Source: DASVFB01 sp036380275 (GTDB taxonomy: Bacteria; Actinomycetota; Thermoleophilia; Gaiellales; Gaiellaceae). Taken from it: a stretch of DNA of 18,812 bases. The first letter of the stretch is position 1. Every line of letters begins with the position of its first letter. The notes beneath the pieces were generated by a model. It ran no database searches. It was not told where the DNA came from and saw only the letters and a list, made by a program, of their open reading frames with translations. Shown piece after piece: positions 13,188 through 18,812 of the stretch. The position numbers were made by a program, and so were the translations under genes. Location: assembly GCA_036380275.1 (NCBI GenBank), contig DASVFB010000226.1, positions 1 to 18,812 on the forward strand, read 5' to 3'.

Positions 13188-14321
13188 TTAACGAACGGTG
13201 AACGAGCTGCCGCCGAGCAGCCGGCCGTACTTGCTGGACGACCGGCTCCCGTAGCCGGGCCACACGTACCACTGATACGTCCCCGGGCTCAGCTGGTAGC
13301 GGTTTCCATCGAAGGTCCATGAACGCGGGAGGCGGAAGCTGGGCCGGCGCGGCCACACGCTGAGGATCTTCTTCCCCCGGACGAGTTGGAGGTTGTAGTA
13401 ACTGGCTCCGCTCACAAGTGTCCACGTGAGTTGCGGCGGCGACGACACGCGATCGCCAGGGAGCGGGCTGAGGAGAGGCCCCGTCGCGGTGAGTCCCACA
13501 ATTTTCGACGCAGCGTTCCCTGCCTGGTCGAGCGCCTTCACCGTGTACCGGTACCGCTTCCCGATGACCAAGCGCCTGTCCTGAAAACCCGTCGCGCGAC
13601 CGCGGTAGATCACGGTCTTGGCCGCGCCGCGCGCGCCGGGGTGGCGTATGACCTCGATCGTCCGCGTGTCAGCCGACACGGTCCATGCCAGCTTGGCCGT
13701 GCGATCGCCGGCCTTGACCCTGAGCCGCGCGAGGCTCGGCGGAGTGGCGTCGTACTCGAGCGCGAACTTCGACGCACCCGTGTTCCCGGCCACGTCCGTG
13801 CACGAGCCGGAGACAGCCGCACTCGGATCGTCGGGACCTTTGTAGTCCGCCGACGTGCACGTGCCGATGCCCGAAGTCGCGTCCGTGCCCGAGAACGTCA
13901 CGGCCAGTGGATGGTTGTACCACCCGTTCTTGTCCGCGGCGCGGGCAGGGGTTGCCGCGACGACCGGCGGGGTCTTGTCGATCTTGAACGCGCGACTCTT
14001 GCTGGCAGTTGACGTGCCGTCGAGGTTCGATGCCGAGCACGTGAGCGTGACGCCCGCCGTGTCGGCCGTGAGCGTCTTCGCGTCGCAGCCGCTCGAGTTG
14101 GCGGCGCCCGTCACGACCCAGTTGACAGTCACGTTGCTCGTGTACCAGCCGTTCGTGCCGAGCGTCCCGGTGATCACGAGCGTGATCTCGACGTCGGCGG
14201 ACGGCGCGGCTGCGCCCGGGCCCGCCAGCACGCTCGCGGCAGCGACGAGCAGTACGGCAAGGGGAAGCAGCGACCTGCGGCGATGCCCTCTGCTACGTCT
14301 CCCCGAGAACTGTGTAGTCAC
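13188..14321 (-). CDS. Secreted Ig-like / fibronectin-III-like multidomain protein
   Basis: 377 aa from GTG 14321, with AGGGAG 4 nt upstream. A twin-basic n-region (RRSRGHRRRS) and hydrophobic core (LLPLAVLLVAAASVLAGPGA) form the signal peptide, cut near residue 38. Residues about 42-190 contain two Ig/bacterial surface-type modules, each with NGWYTSNVTVNW- or NGWYNHPLAVTF-like strands, paired cysteines and a KTPP or ATPP linker. Residues about 191-282 are FnIII-like (TAKLAWTVSAD...YRYTVKALDQAGN). Residues 283-377 form a C-terminal beta-rich module with YNLQLVRGKK and TYQWYVWPGY motifs. Likely role: cell-surface or matrix binding, possibly to the polysaccharide; no enzyme motif is seen. It lies 86 nt downstream of the peroxidase gene on the same strand but has its own promoter-like sequence. 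Confidence 0.85.
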   Translation of the reverse strand: MTTQFSGRRSRGHRRRSLLPLAVLLVAAASVLAGPGAAAPSADVEITLVITGTLGTNGWYTSNVTVNWVVTGAANSSGCDAKTLTADTAGVTLTCSASNLDGTSTASKSRAFKIDKTPPVVAATPARAADKNGWYNHPLAVTFSGTDATSGIGTCTSADYKGPDDPSAAVSGSCTDVAGNTGASKFALEYDATPPSLARLRVKAGDRTAKLAWTVSADTRTIEVIRHPGARGAAKTVIYRGRATGFQDRRLVIGKRYRYTVKALDQAGNAASKIVGLTATGPLLSPLPGDRVSSPPQLTWTLVSGASYYNLQLVRGKKILSVWPRRPSFRLPRSWTFDGNRYQLSPGTYQWYVWPGYGSRSSSKYGRLLGGSSFTVR

Positions 14322-14349
14322 CGATCTCCCTGCATCGCTTACGGCGCGG

Positions 14350-14379
14350 AGGTTAACTGCGTCGTCGTCCTTATGTCAA
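14350..14379 (-). promoter_or_regulatory. Putative housekeeping promoter of the Ig-like protein gene
   Basis: Read leftward, a perfect TTGACA (14379-14374), an 18-nt spacer, then TAACCT (14355-14350), which keeps the T-A-n-n-n-T core. It lies about 30 nt before the GTG at 14321. Confidence 0.5.
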
Positions 14380-14407
14380 TCTCGGCAACATTGGACCGCG
14401 AGGCGGA

Positions 14408-16276
14408 TCACGGGGTTCGGAAGACGCTCGACTGCACGCGACCGTCGCTGTTCTGCTCGATCACTTGCGCGAGGGTGCGGCGGAAGGCAATGCCGTAACG
14501 GCGCTTGATGTCCACCAGCGCCGGGTCGTTCGCATAGAAGAACCGGTCGCCGTCGCGCAACGCCTCGAACTGCCGCTGCCAGATGGCGAGCTGTAGGTCG
14601 CCGAACTCGGTGCCGGGCGCGTGGCGCTCGCACATCATCCCCACGAACGCGTCGAGCTTGCTCACGTCCCCGTAAATCGCCTGCAGCCTGGCTGCGAGAG
14701 TCGTACGCCGAACGCCGGTGACAGCATCCTGCTGCGCCGAAGGGCTGCCCAGCGAAATCGGATTGCCGTTTCGGTCGCGGAGCTCGACGAACGCGAGGCC
14801 CGCAGGCGCGTTGAGCAGGCTCGCGTCGGCTGGGTCGTTTGTTTCGCCCGTGATTTCGCCGAACGACGCCTTCGGCGCGAGACCGTACGCCTGGCGGAGG
14901 GCGTTGTAAGCCGGGATGCCGTGGTCGCGTGCACGTTCGACGTCGACCGCGCCGAGGTCCTGCACGCCGTTGAAGCATCGCGGGTCGACCACGGGGAGAT
15001 CGCAGGCTCGCGGGTCGGTGACACCGGGCTTCGGAACGCGGAAGAGAACGCTTCTGAGCGCATCGTCGATCTGCTCGTCGTTGCTGTACTCACGCTCCGA
15101 GGCGAGCGCTTGCGAAACCGGCCCGACGCCGATGCGCTCGAGGAGTGTCGGGTTGCCCAACGCGACGACGAGCGGGATGTCGAGCGTCACGAGTGCGTCG
15201 TGCGATGCCACGCCGATGCCGCCCGATGCGAACGCAGCCAGCTGCGGGGCCGACCACCTGCCCGCGCGCTCGGTGACGTGGAGATCGCCGTTGATCATGC
15301 TGTGCGCCCTGAAGCCGACTTCGGCGAACTCGTTCGAGAGCGTGCCGTTCGCGGCGCGGTTGTACCCGTGGTAGGGATGGAGGCTCACGCCGAGCGCGGG
15401 AAGGAACTGCGTGTAGGTGATGTACTGCTCCTCCGCGCCGACGACCCGCCGCGCAATCTGGAAGCGCTGCTCCGCCGAGAGCCTCGAGGGAAGCTGACGC
15501 ACGATGCGGTTGTGCTCGCGCGCGAAGAGCGTGTGAACGGCGGTCAGTCCGACGTTTCCGTTCGCTCGGGTGTCCCCGGCGACGATCGCGCTCTGCGGCG
15601 TCGCGACGAGCGCACCGAACAAGTCCATCGCAGGCGCGTTCTTCGGGTCCCCGCGCGCGTCCACCCGCGGCAGGTATCCGTTGGTCAGCAGGAGTTTCGG
15701 CGAGTTGTCAGCGGGTCGGCCGTCGACCTTCCCGACGCGCAGCCAGTCCAGCCGCTTCGCGGCGATGCCGTAGACATTCGACGCGTCGATGTAGCTGCTC
15801 AGCCGATTGACGTACTGCCGCGGCGTCGTCACACCCGTGTCGGGTGCCGGCGGGGTGCGCCAGAAGTCGATGGCGTTGAAGTCGTTTCGGAAAGACTCGA
15901 GGGGATCGGCGGCGCTGAACCCGATCGGCTCGATCTCGATCACGCGCTCGTCTCGGAGGCCGAAGTCGTGGTCGAGGAACTGTCCCCAGACCCAACCCCA
16001 TTGGGTGACGTCGTTCTCGGAGAACAGGTTCTGCCCGACGTCGTTGAAGATCCGGTTGCTGATGAACCGCGCGGGCCGCCCCGGCACCATGCGACCGATC
16101 CCGTCCGCGTACGCCGGCGCGGCGATTCGCAGATAACGCGTCCCCGCCTCCCCCCACGTCGGATGGCGCACGTTGTTCCCTTCTCCGTCCAGCGTCCGCG
16201 TCGGCGACGCCGCAGCGACCCCCGCCAAGCCGACGAACGCGCACATTGCCGCCACGCCGGCCGCGACGCCGCGCAT
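14408..16276 (-). CDS. Secreted animal-type haem peroxidase (peroxinectin-like)
   Basis: 622 aa from ATG 16276 (GTG 16285 is an alternative). Residues 1-24 are a signal peptide (GVAAGVAAMCAFVGLAGVAA). The rest is an An_peroxidase domain: WGQFLDHDFG (97-106) with the distal His103 flanked by the Asp residues that bind haem and calcium, SSYIDASNVYG (160-170) for the calcium site, LFAREHNRI (250-258) with the catalytic Arg, and GFRAHSMI (321-328) with the proximal His325. Known chemistry of the family: peroxide-dependent oxidation of halides or phenols and crosslinking. All key residues are present, so it should be active. Bacterial members are scattered, so horizontal spread is plausible. It precedes a secreted Ig-like protein, suggesting extracellular matrix modification. 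The in-frame extension upstream to 16747 is rejected because it lacks coding character and crosses the GrpB gene. Confidence 0.9.
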   Translation of the reverse strand: MRGVAAGVAAMCAFVGLAGVAAASPTRTLDGEGNNVRHPTWGEAGTRYLRIAAPAYADGIGRMVPGRPARFISNRIFNDVGQNLFSENDVTQWGWVWGQFLDHDFGLRDERVIEIEPIGFSAADPLESFRNDFNAIDFWRTPPAPDTGVTTPRQYVNRLSSYIDASNVYGIAAKRLDWLRVGKVDGRPADNSPKLLLTNGYLPRVDARGDPKNAPAMDLFGALVATPQSAIVAGDTRANGNVGLTAVHTLFAREHNRIVRQLPSRLSAEQRFQIARRVVGAEEQYITYTQFLPALGVSLHPYHGYNRAANGTLSNEFAEVGFRAHSMINGDLHVTERAGRWSAPQLAAFASGGIGVASHDALVTLDIPLVVALGNPTLLERIGVGPVSQALASEREYSNDEQIDDALRSVLFRVPKPGVTDPRACDLPVVDPRCFNGVQDLGAVDVERARDHGIPAYNALRQAYGLAPKASFGEITGETNDPADASLLNAPAGLAFVELRDRNGNPISLGSPSAQQDAVTGVRRTTLAARLQAIYGDVSKLDAFVGMMCERHAPGTEFGDLQLAIWQRQFEALRDGDRFFYANDPALVDIKRRYGIAFRRTLAQVIEQNSDGRVQSSVFRTP

Positions 16277-16402
16277 CGCGATCACCGCTGTCGTCCGAGG
16301 TGACGCTGAGCCACGCGCATAGCTTGCCAGCGTCGCGAGCGGCTTGGGCTTTCGTGGATGGGCAGTCGCTTTGGGCGACCGCCATACTGGCGATCGTTTC
16401 GC

Positions 16403-16900
16403 ATGAGCGATGCCATCGTCATCGTCGAGTACAACCCTGCGTGGCCCTCGGAGTTCGTCCGCCTTCGCGATCGCGCGCAAGATGCACTCGGCGATGTCGC
16501 CGTCGCGATCGAGCACGTCGGTTCGACAGCGGTGCCAGGGCTTCCGGCCAAGGACCTGATCGACATGGTGGTGGTCGTCGAGTCGGACGACGGTGTGAAC
16601 GAGGCGATCGCACGCCTGGCAGCTATCGGATATCGAGCGCGAGGGAACCTCGGGGTTGAGGGTCGCGAGGCTTTCTGGTGGCCTGAAGGCGAAAAGCGTC
16701 ACCACCTGTACGTCTCGCCGACGACGAGCGCAGAACTGCACGCACAATTGGCCTTCCGCAATCGTCTCCGTGCCGATCCGGCCGTCGCACGCGAATACGT
16801 CGCCTTGAAACGAGAACTAGCCGCCCGGCACCGCAATGACCGGCTCGCGTACACCGAGGCCAAGACGGAGTTCATCGAGGCCGTGTTGCAAGGTCCCTGA
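16403..16900 (+). CDS. GrpB / UPF0157 family protein (nucleotidyltransferase-like fold)
   Basis: 165 aa from ATG 16403. Hallmarks: IVIVEYNPAWPSEF (5-18), the signature IEHVGSTAVPGLPAKDLIDM (36-55), where the GST and Asp residues resemble a nucleotidyltransferase active site, and HHLYVSP (about 105) with a later FRNRLRADP segment. These are standard for GrpB proteins, which have usual lengths of 160-190 aa. The biochemical role of the family is not firmly known. It is divergent from the peroxidase. The gap 16277-16402 shows no convincing promoter. No link to the EPS cluster is evident. Confidence 0.9.
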   Translation: MSDAIVIVEYNPAWPSEFVRLRDRAQDALGDVAVAIEHVGSTAVPGLPAKDLIDMVVVVESDDGVNEAIARLAAIGYRARGNLGVEGREAFWWPEGEKRHHLYVSPTTSAELHAQLAFRNRLRADPAVAREYVALKRELAARHRNDRLAYTEAKTEFIEAVLQGP

Positions 16901-16924
16901 ATCGGCCGTCTGTTCCTGAGTCGT

Positions 16925-16996
16925 GGCGCGGCTCGTTGCTACAAACGCCTCCCACCTCCCAAATGAGGGACATGCACGTTCGGAACGAGCCGCGCC
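16925..16996. repeat. 13-bp perfect inverted repeat between convergent genes
   Basis: GGCGCGGCTCGTT (16925-16937) and AACGAGCCGCGCC (16984-16996) pair 13/13 around 46 nt. The loop contains nested complementarity (AACG/CGTT and CCTC/GAGG). It lies between the GrpB stop (16900) and the leftward secreted gene's end (17026). No U-tract follows on either strand, so a bidirectional terminator is possible but non-canonical. Confidence 0.6.
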
Positions 16997-17025
16997 GTCT
17001 CCCCGCGCAACGCTCGGCTGCGTTG

Positions 17026-17463
17026 TTACCGCGGTGTGAAGCTGTAGGTCCCGTCCCAGTGCCAGAGTCCGGTCCCATCGACCGAGACGACGGCGTTGGC
17101 ATGGAACCCGGCGAATTCGCCCGTTCCGCCTAAGAACGTGATCTGGCTCGTCGTGGCGTTAAGCACGACATGGCCGACTGCAACGCTCCCGTGTCCGGCG
17201 GAGATCACGAGGTCGCTGTCCAGCCCGCCCGGAGACTTGGCTTGGAGATACACGACCTGCATGTCGGGCTCGATCACGCCGACGTTCGAAGACTCGATCG
17301 TGCAGAACTCCCCGACAGCGCCGTGGTAGTCCCCGCACGTCTTCGTCACGTGGAGCGCGCCCTTGTGCGGCTTCGGAGGTGGGCTGTGGCCGCGAGCCGA
17401 GCTCGCGGTCGCGATGACTCCCGCGCCGGCGATTGCAAGCAGCAGGAACAAGCTGCGCTTCAT
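17026..17463 (-). CDS. Small secreted barrel-like protein (nested start)
   Basis: 145 aa from ATG 17463, preceded by a near-perfect Shine-Dalgarno AAGGAGGT (17476-17469). Residues 1-25 are a signal peptide (MKRSLFLLLAIAGAGVIATA, cut near SARG). The mature part begins Pro/Lys-rich, contains two cysteines (in KTCGDYHG and GEFCTIES) likely to form a disulfide, and ends with strands ITFLGGTGEFAGFHANAVVS and WHWDGTYSF. The GGTGxFAG turn resembles the allene-oxide-cyclase/dirigent-like barrel; this is a fold-level guess. The frame is continuous with the DUF4242 coding sequence upstream, but the signal peptide and ribosome site argue that this is a separate product. Confidence 0.75.
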   Translation of the reverse strand: MKRSLFLLLAIAGAGVIATASSARGHSPPPKPHKGALHVTKTCGDYHGAVGEFCTIESSNVGVIEPDMQVVYLQAKSPGGLDSDLVISAGHGSVAVGHVVLNATTSQITFLGGTGEFAGFHANAVVSVDGTGLWHWDGTYSFTPR

Positions 17464-17739
17464 GATCGACCTCCTTCGTTGGTGAGGCACGGTTTGGCCG
17501 ACCCCGAGCTCCGTTGCTGCCACGATCCGTGCGAACGGCACTCGGGCGACGTCGTTCGCGTCCCTGACGTGGTCTGCGGACTCGGCCTCGAACCGACAGA
17601 AGCACGAGTCGTCCGCCGGGACGTAGGTCGAGCCGAGATACGCAACCCCGCTTCGTCCTCTCGGAAGCCGCGCAAGAGCTGCCTCGAGCCAGGCGCGGTC
17701 GCGTCCGGGGAGGTATCGCTCGACGAGGTAGGTCGGCAT
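17026..17739 (-). CDS. DUF4242 (SCO4226-like) domain in frame with the downstream secreted protein
   Basis: From ATG 17739 the first ~80 codons encode a complete DUF4242 domain: MPTYLVERYLPGRDRAWLEA, YLGSTYVPADDSCFCRFEAE and ANDVARVPFARIVAATEL. This family includes the Streptomyces nickel-binding protein SCO4226; the CFC pair and acidic residues are of interest, but metal binding here is unproven. No stop codon follows. The frame runs through the ribosome site of the next gene (read as Arg-Arg) into its signal peptide, giving a 237-aa continuous frame. Either the two are made as a fusion as well as separately, or a stop was lost by mutation or sequencing error. Starts at TTG 17775 or ATG 17772 are also possible. 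The stop of the LuxR-type gene lies about 55 nt upstream, so co-transcription is likely. Confidence 0.7.
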   Translation of the reverse strand: MPTYLVERYLPGRDRAWLEAALARLPRGRSGVAYLGSTYVPADDSCFCRFEAESADHVRDANDVARVPFARIVAATELGVGQTVPHQRRRSIMKRSLFLLLAIAGAGVIATASSARGHSPPPKPHKGALHVTKTCGDYHGAVGEFCTIESSNVGVIEPDMQVVYLQAKSPGGLDSDLVISAGHGSVAVGHVVLNATTSQITFLGGTGEFAGFHANAVVSVDGTGLWHWDGTYSFTPR

Positions 17740-17793
17740 TGTGTCCACAATCCCGCGCGGACCCTCTGCCATCAACCGCGCGAACCTGTGGAT

Positions 17794-18812
17794 TTAATCC
17801 CGGGCGGTGGTAGCTACGCGCGCCGCGAGCTCGGTTCGGGAGCTGACTCCGAGCTTGCGATAGACCTTCGAGAGGTTCCACGCGACCGTGTTTGGGCTGA
17901 GGCTCAGCTCGGCCGCCACCTCGCGGTTCCTGCGACCGGCTACAACGAGCTCGACGATCCGCCGCTCTGTCTCCGAGAGCTCGCTGTCCGACGCAGTCCG
18001 TCCGCCGATCCGCCGCAGCTCGGCACGCGCCTTCGACGCCCATAGGAGCGCACCGAGCCGCTCGAACGTCTCGGCAGCCAGTTCGAGCGTTTCGCGGGCG
18101 TCGCGCTTGTGCTGTGCGCGGCGCTGCACGGTGCCGAGCGCGAGCAGCGACCTTGCGTGCTCGAGCGGATTCGCCTCGTGCGGTAGGTCGGGCGCGGCGG
18201 CCGCCGCCTGGAGTACCTCGATCGCCTGCTGGTGGTTTCCTTGCGCGGCGAGAAGAAGCCCCCGGGAACGGTCGGCGAGCGGACAGAGCCCCGTGTCCGA
18301 CTCAGCCGCGTGTTCGTCGAGCAGGCGCAACAGCCGTCCCGCTTCGGGAAGGTCGTCGACGCCGATGAGCGTCTCGACTCCGACAGAGCCCGCGAGCGTG
18401 GCGAGGACCTCATCCAGCTCGGTGACGCCCGCGAAGAGCGGAGCGGTCAGCCGCCAGCTTGCACCCGCGTCGCCGCAGGAGAGCTCGAGCGACGCAAGCG
18501 CGCGGGTCAGCCGATGGATCGCGCCCGAGTATCCAACGCCTGCAGCGACTTCGAGAAGGTCCGGAATCTCTCGTCGCACCTTCTCGGCATCGCCTCGGTA
18601 GGCCTCGATCTCGGCCAGGACCATCAGACACAGCGACTCGCCCATCTCACGGCCGGTCTGCCGCGCAAGCTCGATCCCCTGGTCGCAAAGTCGCGCCGCC
18701 ACATTCCACGCGCCGGACGCGACCTCCATTCTGGCGAGGAACATCAAAAACGAGGCGACCGCGGGATCAGCGCGCTCGGCTCCTTCCGCGATCAATCCCG
18801 TCCAGAGGGCGC
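17794..18812 (-). CDS. LuxR-family regulator, C-terminal part (gene cut by window end)
   Basis: The frame is open to the window edge; a TTG at 18795 is not needed as a start because codons continue upstream. About 340 residues are visible. Most is an alpha-helical repeat region with TPR/MalT-like character (ARLCDQGIELARQTGREMGE, QQAIEVLQAAAAAP, LARSLL-type helices). The last ~60 residues form a LuxR-type helix-turn-helix: LSETERRIVELVVAGRRNRE, VAAELSLSPNTVAWNLSKVY and RKLGVSSRTELAARV. Large LuxR regulators of this layout usually carry an N-terminal ATPase or adenylate-cyclase domain, which would lie beyond the window. Likely role: ligand- or ATP-dependent activator. The DUF4242/secreted-protein frame directly downstream may be co-transcribed. 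It is a candidate, unproven, for binding the dyads seen in the window. Confidence 0.88.
   Translation of the reverse strand, partial: ALWTGLIAEGAERADPAVASFLMFLARMEVASGAWNVAARLCDQGIELARQTGREMGESLCLMVLAEIEAYRGDAEKVRREIPDLLEVAAGVGYSGAIHRLTRALASLELSCGDAGASWRLTAPLFAGVTELDEVLATLAGSVGVETLIGVDDLPEAGRLLRLLDEHAAESDTGLCPLADRSRGLLLAAQGNHQQAIEVLQAAAAAPDLPHEANPLEHARSLLALGTVQRRAQHKRDARETLELAAETFERLGALLWASKARAELRRIGGRTASDSELSETERRIVELVVAGRRNREVAAELSLSPNTVAWNLSKVYRKLGVSSRTELAARVATTARD

Noticed and set aside
16277..16747. N-terminal extension of the peroxidase frame
   Set aside because: It would cover the GrpB gene on the other strand and place the obvious signal peptide internally.
1..18812. CRISPR arrays, insertion sequences, transposases or prophage genes
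   Set aside because: No regularly spaced direct repeats, no transposase or integrase motifs, and no terminal inverted repeats with target duplications were seen; the tRNA-like relic alone does not prove an integrated element.

Overview
The window looks like chromosomal DNA from a high-GC actinomycete-type bacterium. The class Thermoleophilia (Gaiellales/Solirubrobacterales) is my best guess. The guess rests on the strong G/C bias at third codon positions, GTG and TTG starts, leaderless-looking promoters, a SigB/SigF-type sigma factor, secreted Ig/fibronectin-like proteins and a DUF4242 protein. This is inference; no rRNA or other taxonomic marker is present.

Layout. (1) 1-2.8 kb: start of a leftward exported protein, a degenerate tRNA-Cys-like sequence, a DUF1361-glycosyltransferase fusion, and a convergent secreted/anchored Pro-Ser-rich protein. 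(2) 2.9-5.9 kb: a regulatory block. A group-3 sigma factor overlaps by ATGA a HicB-like/ribbon-helix-helix protein with a C-terminal membrane anchor. The divergent gene encodes an unknown two-membrane-segment protein behind a SigB/SigF-like promoter. (3) 6.2-12.9 kb: the exopolysaccharide block. It holds a Wzz/BY-kinase-like co-polymerase with eroded ATP-binding motifs, an O-antigen ligase/polymerase-type protein, a NodB deacetylase, an exported right-handed beta-helix protein, a 31-codon coupled ORF and a polyprenyl-phosphate sugar-1-phosphate transferase. A perfect 20-bp palindrome lies in the divergent gap. (4) 12.9-14.3 kb: a small membrane protein and a secreted Ig/FnIII-like protein. (5) 14.4-16.9 kb: a secreted animal-type haem peroxidase and a GrpB-family protein. 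(6) 16.9-18.8 kb: a long inverted repeat, then a leftward LuxR-type regulator (cut by the window end), a DUF4242 frame and a secreted small barrel-like protein read in the same uninterrupted frame.

How it may work together. The sugar transferase would prime undecaprenyl phosphate and the GT4 would extend the chain. The Wzy/WaaL-type protein and the Wzz-like protein would polymerise it and set its length. The deacetylase and beta-helix protein could modify or trim it outside the membrane. No Wzx flippase or Wza-like exporter is visible. The most unusual part is the sigma factor/membrane-tethered HicB-RHH pair with similar promoter-like elements on both sides of its control region.
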